Positions 41,829 to 50,805 of a stretch of DNA of 64,000 bases are shown here, one piece after another. The DNA is from a virus. Every line of letters starts with the position of its first letter. The stretch's first letter is position 1. Under the pieces are notes generated by a model. The model was not told the DNA's origin and ran no database searches. It saw nothing but the letters and a program-made list of their open reading frames with translations. Position numbers and translations under genes: made by a program. The stretch covers positions 1 through 64,000 of IMG/VR virus record IMGVR_UViG_3300018946_000033, one strand, 5' to 3'.

Positions 41829-43931
41829 TCAGTCCCAAGATCCGATAAGTTCGCCGCGACAGCGGAGGCCGCCTTCGCAGGCCTTGAACCCTGCGACGGG
41901 GTAGTCCTTGAGGGCGTCGGCGAGCGAGTCGTAGCGGCGGCCGTCAACCTCGGAACATTGATCACACCGCGCCTTGTCGTTGCGTTCCGAAGCGAGAAGG
42001 CTCGTCGGCGGTGCGAGCTCGAACACGGCCGTGCGGCCCGCGTTTTGCGCCGCGGTTAACGCCGCGCCCAGGTTGTCGACCGCCCAGCCCGATTCCGACG
42101 ACGACATGTCGTCGAGCACCGCGCGGATCTGCTCCGCGAGTTCGTCCGCCGTGGCCGACCCGCCCGACACCTGCAGCGCCCTGCGCGCCGCAGCCGACGA
42201 GTACCCGTTGGCGATCACGCCGGCCGTAGCCTCAGCGACAGTGGAGACACGCTCAGCGCCGGGCGTGTCCGGCAGGTCCACCGACACGCCAGCGGCAACG
42301 GCGACCGCGGCGGTCGCCAGGGCGGTGCTCGTCGACAGCGGCTGCATCGCAGCGCCGATAGCGGCAGCCACCCCGGCCAGCACGGCGGCGGACACCACGA
42401 GGGTGCCCAGCGCGCCCAAGTCCTCAGCATCAGCAGCCGCAACGGCCTGCTCGGTGAGATCCTCAACGACCGGCTCGGCAATGTCGGGCCACTGCTCGCG
42501 CAGCTCATCCAGGGCCGCCTGCCACTCGTCCTGCGACGAGTCCTCAGCAGCCGCGTTGAGGGGAAGTGCAAGCTGACCGGCCGTGGCGCCCTTCCTGCTC
42601 GCTCTCCGGGCGCGCAACGCCACGGCCGGGGCATCAGGACGTCGCCGGTTCGCGGCGGCGAGAGTGCCACCGGCCACGCTCGGCGCCGGCTTCACCATGT
42701 CCTCGCGTTCCGGCAGGCGGTACTCGCGGCGAATCCACGCCTCAAGCGCAGGGTCCGCCGACAGCGCACCGGAGGAAAGGAGCTGCTGCAGCGACGTGGC
42801 GGTCACCTCGCGGCGAGAACCGACCCCGGCAACCACCACGCGGGGGACGGGGACGTCGGTGCCCCAGTTCCACTCGACGATGCGGGCCGCGATCTGCCGC
42901 GTGGCCTCAGAGGCGATCTGCTCGCCCATCGATTCCAGGGCCAGCGTCCAGGAGTCGATGAACGCCTCGCCCAACGCGCGGGACCCGCCATTGCTGCCCT
43001 GCCCCAGCTCCAGGTGCGGCATGAGCATGGCTTTGCTTATCTGCGCGTCGAGCCACTTCAGGAACGACAGCGTGTCCGGGATCTGCCCGTCCAAGCCGAG
43101 GATGCGCATCCGGAACCCGGGTGGAGCGGAGGCACCGGCGGTCTCGCCGCCACGCGCCGCAGACGCCATCCGCTGCGCTTCCTGCATCTGCCCATCAGTC
43201 GGCGCTGTGCCCGGCAGCGCCTCGTTGACCGGCACACCCGACGACCAGCGCCGGTTGGCGGTGGCGTGGACGCGGATCATCTCGCGCTTGATCAGCCACG
43301 GCAGCCAAGCCGCGCGCAGCAGCGAAACGCCCGCCCAGTTCGAGCCGGCCTCACGGTCGCGGCAGTGCCACACCATGTCCCGCGCGGCGATCTGCGGGGC
43401 GCCGTCCTTGCGTGCCTTGTCCTGCGTCACGCCCAGGAACGCCCCGGTGATCGGGTCGCCGTGGATCTGCGTGATGGTCTGCGGCGGGCGCTCGGCCAGC
43501 ACCGCGAGGCGAGCCAACCCCGACGACATATCCGCGCCCAGGGCAAACCCCATGTGCCCGTACCCCAGCGTCGCCGACAGAGTGACGCGGAGGTACTCGG
43601 CCCACGACACACCCCGGGTCCGGGCCGCCGTGTGAGTGTGCACGCCAACGATTGGCAGGTCCATGTCGTCCGACACCACGAGGGTGTGCGCCGGGTCGAC
43701 GCCGTGCCCGTCCAACTGCCACGACGCGCGGTGCAACTGCAACGCGTACCCCGACAGGCCGGCATTGATAGCCGAATCGCGGCGCATCGCCCCGTACGTG
43801 TGCACGCTGTTCGGGTGCACCAAGTCGACCGGGGTGTCGGCGAAGTACTCGTCGAGGAGCCCGCTGAAGTCCGAGTCGCTGACCCTGCCACCAGGTGTCG
43901 TCGGCGGCCGGAACGAGGTGGGGGCGGTCAC
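41829..43931 (-). CDS. Portal protein fused to a MuF-like C-terminal domain
   Basis: 700 residues. The first about 400 residues are a DUF935/Mu gp29-like portal, with SVHTYGAMRRDSAINAGL, the WAGVSLLRAAWLPWLIKREM helix and LGQGSNGGSRALGEAF. The last about 60 residues, CDQCSEVDGRRYDSL then CEGGLRCRGELI, are the Cys-containing MuF end. I prefer GTG 43931 (GGGGCGG eight bases upstream) to GTG 43940, which would add a rare TTA codon. The ring both gates DNA and carries the MuF head protein. Confidence 0.85.
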   Translation of the reverse strand: MTAPTSFRPPTTPGGRVSDSDFSGLLDEYFADTPVDLVHPNSVHTYGAMRRDSAINAGLSGYALQLHRASWQLDGHGVDPAHTLVVSDDMDLPIVGVHTHTAARTRGVSWAEYLRVTLSATLGYGHMGFALGADMSSGLARLAVLAERPPQTITQIHGDPITGAFLGVTQDKARKDGAPQIAARDMVWHCRDREAGSNWAGVSLLRAAWLPWLIKREMIRVHATANRRWSSGVPVNEALPGTAPTDGQMQEAQRMASAARGGETAGASAPPGFRMRILGLDGQIPDTLSFLKWLDAQISKAMLMPHLELGQGSNGGSRALGEAFIDSWTLALESMGEQIASEATRQIAARIVEWNWGTDVPVPRVVVAGVGSRREVTATSLQQLLSSGALSADPALEAWIRREYRLPEREDMVKPAPSVAGGTLAAANRRRPDAPAVALRARRASRKGATAGQLALPLNAAAEDSSQDEWQAALDELREQWPDIAEPVVEDLTEQAVAAADAEDLGALGTLVVSAAVLAGVAAAIGAAMQPLSTSTALATAAVAVAAGVSVDLPDTPGAERVSTVAEATAGVIANGYSSAAARRALQVSGGSATADELAEQIRAVLDDMSSSESGWAVDNLGAALTAAQNAGRTAVFELAPPTSLLASERNDKARCDQCSEVDGRRYDSLADALKDYPVAGFKACEGGLRCRGELIGSWD

Positions 43932-43986
43932 AGCTAACACCGCCCCACACCGCTAGGTCTGCTCAACGATTCGACGGGTGGCGCGG

Positions 43987-44328
43987 TCAGCGGTACAGCT
44001 CGTACGTCACACTCGTCGGCGACGAGTAGTTCACCACCGCTTCGGCGGTCGCGTTCGACACGAACACCGACGAGGGCTTGATTCGCTTCGTCGCACCGGC
44101 TGCCACCGTGAACAGGCCGGCGGTCTGCGGCGACACGGTGGCGTTACCTGCCGCGGTTGTGCCGGGGTCGACGATCGTGACGGTGATCGAACCGCCGGAG
44201 CCGTTGTGCACCTCGAGGATCGCGCCGTTGGCGATGTCGCCGCCGGAGATCCTGTCGCCGTTCGCAACGTTGGCGGGGGCGCTGAGCGTGGCGGTGTTGC
44301 CGAGGACAACGGCGGTGAGCAGAGCCAT
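43987..44328 (-). CDS. Small beta-rich virion protein
   Basis: 113 residues, predicted beta-sandwich (ILEVHNGSGGSITVTIVDPGTT, FTVAAGATKRIKP). AGGAGGCAC-like ribosome site upstream. Proteins of this composition between terminase and portal in actinophages are small structural or decoration proteins. Function not established. Confidence 0.65.
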   Translation of the reverse strand: MALLTAVVLGNTATLSAPANVANGDRISGGDIANGAILEVHNGSGGSITVTIVDPGTTAAGNATVSPQTAGLFTVAAGATKRIKPSSVFVSNATAEAVVNYSSPTSVTYELYR

Positions 44329-44388
44329 GAGGTGCCTCCTGCGGGCATGGTGAAGGGCCGGCGTGGGGGCCGGTGACAGTCGGTCGGG

Positions 44389-45909
44389 CTAGAAGGACAT
44401 GTTCATGAAGTCCGGGCCGTCGTCCTCGGCCGGGCGGGGCGCGGCGGGCTTCGGGACGGGCGGAACCCACTTCGTGACGGCCACGCGCACCGCGTACGAG
44501 CCCACGTCCACCTGGTCGTCGTGGGAGCCGTTCGGGAACGACGCGTGCTCGGACACCCACTCCTCAAGCCACGACGCCCCTGCTGGTAGCCACACCCGGC
44601 CGGCTGAAGCTCGCGCCGAGTAGGGCAGGGCTCGGGAGAACTTGTCCGTCTCCGCCTTGAGCGGCGTCACGTGCAGGCCGCTACGGGTCGCCTCGGCGGT
44701 CAACGTCATCGAATGCTGCGTGGCCTCAACGAACGCGGTGTCTACGCGCCACCGCGCCGCGAGCGGGCGCACCAGGTCGAAGTGGTTGGCCTCGCCGACC
44801 TTCGCGCGGACCCGGTCCAGCAGGACAAGGTCACCGTCGAGGGTCAACGCCCACGCCGCGGCGACCGTGAAGTCAGCCGAGGTACGCGTCGAAGCGGCGA
44901 GGTCGACGGTGATGAACCGCCAACACTCGTCGACCGGCCAGACCCGGCCAGCCAAGTCGAGGCGGTCTCGGCGCCCGTCCGCCGGGGCCGGGGTCCAGTA
45001 CCGGAACCACAGCCGCTTGAACAGGCCGCCCTCGGCGGGGGCGGGGCGCTGCTGGTACAGGGCGGCGAAGACGTACTCGCCGACATCGTGGCGGATCTTC
45101 GCCCAGTCCCGGTAGCCGCGGGCCGACACCATCGGCTCGCCGATCGCCCGACCAAGCGGGTCGTCGGGGGAGTCGCAGATCGCCGGGATGCGAACCACGT
45201 CCCAGTTGGCACCCTCGTTGGCGAGGATCTGCATGATCGGCTCGGACTCGTGCCACAGCGTCTGAATCCACGTGACCGTGGTGTGCGGCGCCATGCGGGG
45301 AATGAGGACACCCTGCCAGGTGCGCATGCCCCGGTCGCGGTACTTCGCCGACTGCGCTTCCTCGAGGTTCTTCAACGGGTCATCGACGAGTATCCGGTCG
45401 CCCGGTCGGCCGGTGATTTGGCCGCCGACGCCGGCGCAGTAAACGCCGCCCTTGTGCCCTTCGAGTTGCCACCTGCCGGACGCCCTCGAGTCGGCGCGGA
45501 GGCGCAGCCCGAGGTCGACGGTGCCCTCGTCGCCGTTGTACGTTTCGAGTGCCCGTTTGATTTCCGCGCCCCAGCGCAGGGCGATCTCGCCGCTGTAGCT
45601 GATGATGATGATGCGCTGCTCGGGGTCGTCGAGGAGTAGCCACACCGGGTACCAGTAGGAGCAGAGGGTCGACTTCCCCTCCTGCGGTGAGAGGAACACG
45701 GCGAGGCGCGTCCGGCCTTTGCCGTCGGCTTGGGCCACGAGCTTGCGGTTGATGAGTTCGAGCGCCGGGGTGCGGACCATCTTCGGGTCGAGTTCGCACG
45801 CCAGGTCGAGGGGTGAGTCCCAGCGGCGCGGCCCGACCGGTTTCGGTGTGAGCGCGGCGGCGAACGCCTGCCAGCCGGCGCGTTCCCATTCGGTGGGGGT
45901 TGCCGTCAT
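44389..45909 (-). CDS. Terminase large subunit (TerL)
   Basis: 506 residues from ATG 45909. ATPase domain with Walker A SPQEGKST (74-81), adenine-type YSGEIA helix and Walker B ILVDDP (173-178), then coupling motif TLWHESE. The RNase H-like nuclease domain has FITVDLAAS (about 335), VEATQHS and SHDDQVD (about 475) acidic residues. Pumps and cuts phage DNA at the portal. Length and motif order are normal. Confidence 0.95.
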   Translation of the reverse strand: MTATPTEWERAGWQAFAAALTPKPVGPRRWDSPLDLACELDPKMVRTPALELINRKLVAQADGKGRTRLAVFLSPQEGKSTLCSYWYPVWLLLDDPEQRIIIISYSGEIALRWGAEIKRALETYNGDEGTVDLGLRLRADSRASGRWQLEGHKGGVYCAGVGGQITGRPGDRILVDDPLKNLEEAQSAKYRDRGMRTWQGVLIPRMAPHTTVTWIQTLWHESEPIMQILANEGANWDVVRIPAICDSPDDPLGRAIGEPMVSARGYRDWAKIRHDVGEYVFAALYQQRPAPAEGGLFKRLWFRYWTPAPADGRRDRLDLAGRVWPVDECWRFITVDLAASTRTSADFTVAAAWALTLDGDLVLLDRVRAKVGEANHFDLVRPLAARWRVDTAFVEATQHSMTLTAEATRSGLHVTPLKAETDKFSRALPYSARASAGRVWLPAGASWLEEWVSEHASFPNGSHDDQVDVGSYAVRVAVTKWVPPVPKPAAPRPAEDDGPDFMNMSF

Positions 45910-45920
45910 GGCGACCTCCG

Positions 45921-46295
45921 TCAGCGTGCGCCGCCTTCGTACGGTGCGGCGTGCCCGGCTTGGATGAGGATGGTGGCGAGGTCGCGGCCGTCGGCGAGCG
46001 TGATGTCGCCAAGGGGTCGCCCGTACTTGTCGAGGCTCTTCGACGTGAACGTGACGGGGTCGCCGATGGTGAGCAGCGTGAGGACGAAGTCGCGGGCAGC
46101 GCGGCCGGCGGCCGTGTTCAGTTCGGGGGCGTTGCAGTGGCCGAGGCGGCAGTTCTCCACGCGGTACGTGTACCAACCGAGGTCGAGCTGCATCCGCAGG
46201 GAGTCGGCGTCGATGACCCGAAGGACGACGGCGGGCACGGTCCAGGTCGTCACGACCGCCGCCTTCCAGGGGGTCATCGGATCTGCCGTCTCCAC
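45921..46295 (-). CDS. Staphylococcal-nuclease-like (SNase) protein
   Basis: 124 residues with an OB-fold SNase pattern: VLRVIDADSL (Asp29, Asp31), RxxxxxxxE as Arg50 to Glu58 (spacing as Arg35-Glu43), DKYGRPLGDI (Arg93 for Arg87) and ILIQAGHA. The calcium-ligand position equivalent to Asp40 is Asn55. No signal peptide, so cytosolic. Adjacent to TerL, where siphoviruses often encode an HNH nuclease; none is seen in this window. May assist packaging or host DNA breakdown. Confidence 0.82.
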   Translation of the reverse strand: METADPMTPWKAAVVTTWTVPAVVLRVIDADSLRMQLDLGWYTYRVENCRLGHCNAPELNTAAGRAARDFVLTLLTIGDPVTFTSKSLDKYGRPLGDITLADGRDLATILIQAGHAAPYEGGAR

Positions 46296-46539
46296 ATCAA
46301 CGAACGCACCGCGCGCAGGCTGCTCGCCGCCGCCCGCACCGCGCGCAACAGCCCTGCCGGGACAAAGGACGAGCGCTGCCCTTTGAACCCCTAACGTCTG
46401 CTCGATCAGCCCGACTCAAATTCGATGAGACATGGGAGGCTGTCGATCGTGCTCCCCGGAGCGCAAGGGGCCCGCCGCGTCGATCTTTTGCCACGCCGAA
46501 CGTGCCGACGTGGCCCGAATCTCTTCACTAGGAGGTGCC

Positions 46540-47064
46540 ATGAAACGTCTCATCGCTGCGGTACTGACGACGGTTGCCGCGATGGCTTTGGTCGTGCTGC
46601 CAGCGAGTTCCGCTTCCGCACACCCGAACGATCACACCGTCGCGGTGTCAGGAAGTATGTACATCCACGATTCGGACTTCCAGGGCTGGGACGACGAAGA
46701 CGTCTCGTTCCACAAGCTGGTGGTGGTCAGCGGCGACGCGCCGGTCGCCACTATGCGGTTCCAGGGGTGCGCCGACGAAGTACGAGTGGTGCTGGACGTG
46801 ACCGTCGTCCACGAGGCTGGCGCTGGGCGGGTGAACGTCACGACCCGAACCCGCCTGTACGAGGGTGCCAGCTGCGCCACCACCGACCTGGACCAAAGCG
46901 ACACGAGGCACCTCGTAAATGTGGGAATTAGCGCCCACGATAAGTGGACCACGAGGTCTGACGGGAACTACGTGACGGTGAGAATGACTGTTACTCACCG
47001 CGGCTGCCGCCCTGTCCCGTGGGATGTTTTCCCTCTCTGTTCACCGTCGCCGACGGTGCCGTGA
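46540..47064 (+). CDS. Secreted hypothetical protein, probable lysogenic cargo
   Basis: 174 residues with TAGGAGG before ATG. A clear signal peptide (4-27, SASAHP cleavage site) and a beta-rich mature domain with four cysteines likely forming disulfides (RFQGCADE, GASCATT, HRGCRP, PLCSP). It is on the strand opposite to the phage genes and its local base composition is somewhat richer in A/T. Both are signs of an independently acquired moron expressed from its own promoter in the lysogen. No family recognised. Confidence 0.72.
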   Translation: MKRLIAAVLTTVAAMALVVLPASSASAHPNDHTVAVSGSMYIHDSDFQGWDDEDVSFHKLVVVSGDAPVATMRFQGCADEVRVVLDVTVVHEAGAGRVNVTTRTRLYEGASCATTDLDQSDTRHLVNVGISAHDKWTTRSDGNYVTVRMTVTHRGCRPVPWDVFPLCSPSPTVP

Positions 47065-47212
47065 ACCTTCTCGTCGCTGCGGCACTGACGGCGCGCTTCA
47101 CCGCGGCGTCCGTGTCTGCGGCAGAGGGCTGCGCGTGGACCCAGATGTGGACGGGACCCGTCGGCGTCGGCGCGATCAACGCGGCAAGCCGGGTGCGGAA
47201 GCGGCTGATCAC
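46991..47212 (-). CDS. Small basic hypothetical protein
   Basis: 73 residues, GTG start with GCAGGAGG upstream. Arg-rich, no TM. Its 3-prime end overlaps the convergent secreted-protein gene by 74 bases. Preceded by a small membrane protein gene. The strong ribosome site is the main support. Confidence 0.5.
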   Translation of the reverse strand: MISRFRTRLAALIAPTPTGPVHIWVHAQPSAADTDAAVKRAVSAAATRRFTAPSATVNREGKHPTGQGGSRGE

Positions 47213-47227
47213 GGGGGCCTCCTGCGG

Positions 47228-47461
47228 TTAGAGCGAGTCGTTCGGGTCGGCCTTGCGCATGCCGAGCGTTGACTGAATGCCAGCGGCGGCGGCGAGCCAG
47301 ACGGCGACAATGGAGAGCGCGTTGAGGTTTGCCACGGAGTCCATCCAGAACGCGAACGTCAACCCGCCCCACACGATGGTGCCGGCGAAGACGACGAGCC
47401 ACAGCCGCATCCACGCCTTGCCCGAGCCGAGCAGGGGACGGCAACGGTCGCGGAGCTTCAC
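47228..47461 (-). CDS. Small two-TM membrane protein
   Basis: 77 residues from GTG 47461 (GAAGGG upstream), or 91 if started at 47503. Two hydrophobic helices (about 18-38 and 44-62) with a polar C-terminus. In the region between terminase and recombinase, where accessory genes are common. Function unknown. Confidence 0.55.
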   Translation of the reverse strand: MKLRDRCRPLLGSGKAWMRLWLVVFAGTIVWGGLTFAFWMDSVANLNALSIVAVWLAAAAGIQSTLGMRKADPNDSL

Positions 47462-47561
47462 CGGACCGCCCTTCGCCCTGAGTGCTGCTGCGGAGCTTCT
47501 CACGATGGCCTGTCGGCGTTCCCTACCTCAGCGGCGGGTACTTGCGTCAAGGGTCCGAGGT

Positions 47562-47846
47562 CTACGCCAAGTTCGCCCAGAACCGGCCGGGCTTGGGCAT
47601 CCCGCTCGGGCCGCTGGCGAAGTGCTGCAGTGACGACATGCGCTCAAGCTGCTGCCCGTACGGGTCGCGCTTGGCCGCGTCGCTGCTGACGTAGACGACG
47701 TTGATGCAGGGCGTGTAGCCGCCGTCCGTGAACGGTCCGTGGACCACGGTGACCAGCCCGACGTGCTGCTGGTAGTGCTCGTCTACGACGAGGACCGGGT
47801 CGCCGGGCGCAACGGGCTGTGGCTGTTCGCTGTACTGCCGTTCCAT
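47562..47846 (-). CDS. Small hypothetical phage protein
   Basis: 94 residues with GGAGG before ATG. A compact domain with VAPGDPVLVVDEHYQQHVGLVTVVHG, resembling a small SH3-like barrel, and a helical end. Common style of actinophage small protein near terminase. Function unknown. Confidence 0.6.
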   Translation of the reverse strand: MERQYSEQPQPVAPGDPVLVVDEHYQQHVGLVTVVHGPFTDGGYTPCINVVYVSSDAAKRDPYGQQLERMSSLQHFASGPSGMPKPGRFWANLA

Positions 47847-47890
47847 CGTGATACCTCCGCGTTTTCCCGGCGGCGGTGTTGCCGTCGGGC

Positions 47891-48043
47891 CTACCGCCGT
47901 GGGCGGTGGTCTGCGGTTGTGGTGTGTCGGGCTACCGACCGAGCGAGTTGGGCCGTGGCCGCACATGCCGCTGCTTGGTCGGCGAGATCGCCCGAAACAG
48001 AGGGAGCGGTCGTTGCGGCCACGGCGACAATGAGACGGCGCAT
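47891..48043 (-). CDS. Doubtful 50-residue ORF in a short intergenic region
   Basis: MRRLIVAVAATT and an Ala/Arg-rich remainder. Ribosome site weak (GGTGGTG). It lies just after a terminator, in the 300 bases between 47846 and 48143 that otherwise hold no convincing gene. May be spurious. Confidence 0.25.
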   Translation of the reverse strand: MRRLIVAVAATTAPSVSGDLADQAAACAATAQLARSVARHTTTADHRPRR

Positions 48044-48142
48044 CGAAGCACCACCCCAGACTGAGAGCGGGGGGTCGGGCGCGGCGGAAACCCCCGCCAA
48101 CGCCGCGCCCGACGATCGCCCCCGCAGGCACACCCGAACAGC

Positions 48143-48173
48143 AAAAACGCCTCGACCCGGTGAAGGTCGAGGC
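48143..48173 (-). terminator. Rho-independent terminator
   Basis: On the minus strand GCCTCGACC (48165-48173 complement) pairs perfectly with GGTCGAGGC across a 7-base loop and runs directly into GTTTTT. It lies about 70 bases after the stop of the 48241 gene, closing the leftward early transcript before the accessory genes. Confidence 0.85.
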
Positions 48174-48240
48174 TCAGGTCACCGAAGTGACACTCGTGGA
48201 ACTGCCGTGAGCGTGACAGCAAAACTACCGTCTGTCAAGG

Positions 48241-48984
48241 TCAAGCCGCGGAACGCGCCGCGGACCCATCCCGACGGCGACGCTCATCGACCGCGCGGGT
48301 CCTCGCCGACCGCATCCTCGCGTCCGCCGACCGGTGATACCGCAGCACATGCTCCGCCAGAACGTTGACCTCGTTGGTGTCAACCCACCGACTGCCGCAG
48401 GCGATGCACGTCGCCGACGGGCCCTTCGACGGATCGACCCGCGCCAGGAGGCTCCCCATCGCGCCGCACTCCACGACCGGGCACGGGGCGTTCAAATGCC
48501 GCGACGGGGTCTGCCAGCCGGTGATGACTTCCGCTTGTCGCTGCCACGACTGGAGCTCGGCTGCGAACAGACACTGCTCGTCGTACGGGCGCGAGTTGGC
48601 CACGCCGACCGAACCGCGGATGTAGTCCTCGGCGGTTCGCCGTTCACCCTTCACGCCCCAGGCGATAGCCCGCCACCTTGAGCCGTGCTCAATGGAGGCG
48701 AGCAGGGACACTGCGTCGATGACGACGGGCACCGACTCGGGGCCACCCTCGCCGCCGGCACCACCGTCCACGCCGGGCTCGGTTGCCTGTCGCAGTTGCT
48801 CGATGAGGCCGGGGACGATGGTCCTGTGCGGGCGGAGATGCTTCCCGTCTTCGTCCACGCCGTGCCGCTGCTCGGTGTTCTCCCGGGCGTCGCAGAGCGC
48901 CTCGGCCGCCGTAGTGATGTCACCGAACAGGCCCACGGCATCCGCCCCGTTTTGTCGCTTGACCGTTTGGTGCGGATCGTACAT
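48241..48984 (-). CDS. Phage protein with zinc ribbon (terminase-region family)
   Basis: 247 residues: an N-terminal helical half and a WQRQAEVITGW segment. A C-terminal zinc-ribbon-like CPVVECG then CIACGSRWV precedes a helical, very basic end. The arrangement resembles a family seen near terminase in actinophages, which I recall as DUF7341-like without certainty. Probably DNA-associated. Last gene before a strong terminator. Confidence 0.6.
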   Translation of the reverse strand: MYDPHQTVKRQNGADAVGLFGDITTAAEALCDARENTEQRHGVDEDGKHLRPHRTIVPGLIEQLRQATEPGVDGGAGGEGGPESVPVVIDAVSLLASIEHGSRWRAIAWGVKGERRTAEDYIRGSVGVANSRPYDEQCLFAAELQSWQRQAEVITGWQTPSRHLNAPCPVVECGAMGSLLARVDPSKGPSATCIACGSRWVDTNEVNVLAEHVLRYHRSADARMRSARTRAVDERRRRDGSAARSAA

Positions 48985-49066
48985 GAGCGGTTCACGTTTT
49001 CGCTGGTCAGCGACGTGGGGCTATGTCGTGGCGGCTGAATGTGTGCATGGCCTGATGTGGGTGTGG

Positions 49067-50188
49067 CTACCGCGGACCGTCGTCGCGGCGTGACGCGTAC
49101 ATCTCGCCGAGCTTGTGCGCCGGGTCGCGGAGTAGCGAGTGTCGGCCACGGTCATAGCGGCGGGTGGTGCGCGCGTCGGCGTGGCCCATCGCGTCCTGCA
49201 CGTCCTCAAGCGCGATACCGGCCTCGCGGGCGTTGGTGGCGAAGGCGTGGCGCAGCGAGTGCGGTGACAGCCGGGCGGCGGACGGAACCCCACCGGTCCG
49301 GGCGAGCCTGCGGATGAGGCGGAAGATCGACGGCTCGTCCATCCGCTTCGGTGTTCCGTTCTTGCCGCTCGTCGCGAACAAGGGGCCGGAGAGGTCGTCG
49401 ATCTGCACGCCCTCGCTGGCGGCCCGCGCCACCCGGTACTCGTCAATCGCTTCGAGCGCGTGGGCGCTGATCGGCCGTTCGCGGATCTTCTTACCCTTGC
49501 CTTCATAGCGGATGGTGCGGTAACCGCGGTTGTGTCGGAGGTTATCCATGTCGAGCTTGATGGCTTCGCCGACGCGCAACCCGAGATCGGCAAGAAGCCT
49601 GAGCAGTGCCCGGTCGCGCACTGCCGACAATCGGCGGGCGGCGAGGCCAGGAGTAATGGGGCGGGGGTCGGCAAGGCGGGCTGCGGCCACGTCGTCGGCG
49701 GCGTCCAGGAGCGCCCGCACCTCGGCCTCGGTGAGGCCCACGGTGGCGGACGCGTCGCGGTCGAAGGAGGGGCGGTCGACGCCGGCGCACGGGTTGGTCG
49801 TGACTGCTCCGTTGGCGACGAGGGTCCGATACCAACTCGACACGGCGGACAGGCGTCGGGCCGCGGTGGACGACGAGCCCGTGGCCTGGATATCGGAGAG
49901 GTAGTCCGCCACGTCGGCGGTTCGGGCGAGTGCGGGCTCGAGTGGCTGCCGTCGGGCGGCGCACCAAGCTAGATACCGGCCGAGGTCGTTGAAGTACTCG
50001 CGGCGGGTGTGATCAGATTTCCGCGACTTGAGCCATGTGAACGTGAGCCGGCGGACGTTGTATGGATCGGCGGGGTCGGCGGACGCCAGCGAGGGCAGCG
50101 CGGCGACGGCTGCCATGATCTCGGCTTCCTCGCTGAGCGGTGCGCGCCGGACGGCCAGCTCGGTGCCGGTGGGGACCTCGATCGTCAT
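49067..50188 (-). CDS. Tyrosine recombinase (integrase/XerC-D-like)
   Basis: 373 residues. An N-terminal SAM-like core-binding domain (about 40-140, HTRREYFNDLGRYLAW) precedes the catalytic domain with Arg205 (GLRVGE), Lys near 231-233 (GKGKK), His310 and Arg313 (HSLRHAFAT), His336 (GHADA) and Tyr345 (TTRRYDRG), all present. Simple Xer-like architecture without an arm-binding domain. It could integrate the phage or resolve dimers of a circular element. Phage genes continue on both sides. Confidence 0.92.
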   Translation of the reverse strand: MTIEVPTGTELAVRRAPLSEEAEIMAAVAALPSLASADPADPYNVRRLTFTWLKSRKSDHTRREYFNDLGRYLAWCAARRQPLEPALARTADVADYLSDIQATGSSSTAARRLSAVSSWYRTLVANGAVTTNPCAGVDRPSFDRDASATVGLTEAEVRALLDAADDVAAARLADPRPITPGLAARRLSAVRDRALLRLLADLGLRVGEAIKLDMDNLRHNRGYRTIRYEGKGKKIRERPISAHALEAIDEYRVARAASEGVQIDDLSGPLFATSGKNGTPKRMDEPSIFRLIRRLARTGGVPSAARLSPHSLRHAFATNAREAGIALEDVQDAMGHADARTTRRYDRGRHSLLRDPAHKLGEMYASRRDDGPR

Positions 50189-50242
50189 GACAAAATAGTA
50201 CAGGATAATGACCCTTATGCTGTATCAATTGCCGGTGGTCGC
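50189..50242 (-). promoter_or_regulatory. AT-rich recombinase promoter/operator
   Basis: The 54 bases upstream of the recombinase ATG are unusually AT-rich for this window. They contain a near-perfect inverted repeat, TACAGGATA (50199-50207) and TATGCTGTA (50216-50224), and a -35-like TTGATA on the minus strand. This could be a repressor operator, or part of an attachment site next to the recombinase. Confidence 0.5.
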
Positions 50243-50572
50243 TCATGGCCGCCGCCCAGCCTGCGTCGGGTCGCCCGGCAGGTGCGGCGACTCCACCACG
50301 GCCAGCACCGTATGGGTTGGGCGGTACATCTCCCGCATTGCGCGCATTATGTCGTGGACGGAAGCAGCGCGGACGGTACGCCTGTCCCACCAGGTGCGTG
50401 GGCCCTGGGCGAGCACCTCGTCCGACTTGGTCCGCCGTCCGTGCCACCGCCGCTGGCAGTCCTCGGCAGCGAACCACGCGGACAGGCCGCCGGCCGGGAT
50501 GGGCTTGCCGCACCCGCAGGCGCAGCGCTCCTCAGTGGCAACGTCGATGGTGGCCAGGATGTCGTCGGTCAC
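50243..50572 (-). CDS. Small Cys-rich phage protein
   Basis: 109 residues, GTG overlapping the previous stop. CACGCGKPIPAG followed by WFAAEDCQRRWHGRR is a pattern common in small actinophage proteins near terminase, probably a zinc knuckle. The rest is helical. Function unknown. Confidence 0.65.
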   Translation of the reverse strand: MTDDILATIDVATEERCACGCGKPIPAGGLSAWFAAEDCQRRWHGRRTKSDEVLAQGPRTWWDRRTVRAASVHDIMRAMREMYRPTHTVLAVVESPHLPGDPTQAGRRP

Positions 50573-50727
50573 CGGGGACGCCCCCTGGCATCCAGCAGGC
50601 CGAGGACTCGGTGGACCGTGGAGGAGATCGCGTCCCAGCAGCGGACCACTAGCGGACGCGTAGACGGAACAGCCGCCAGGAGCGCACCAACTGCGAAAAC
50701 CGTGAGCACGACGAGAAGTTCACGCAT
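50569..50727 (-). CDS. 52-residue single-TM protein
   Basis: Starts MRELLVVLTVFAVGALLAAVP, a strong N-terminal helix, then a short basic helix with a cysteine. Stop overlaps the GTG of the next gene. Translational coupling and the clean TM segment support it as a real mini-gene. Confidence 0.55.
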   Translation of the reverse strand: MRELLVVLTVFAVGALLAAVPSTRPLVVRCWDAISSTVHRVLGLLDARGRPR

Positions 50728-50805
50728 GGGCGCCATTGTCGCAGCGAGGGCCGCCGCCGGTCATGACGGCACGCCCTCACGGTTGCGGGCGTGGAGCGCT
50801 CTCCC

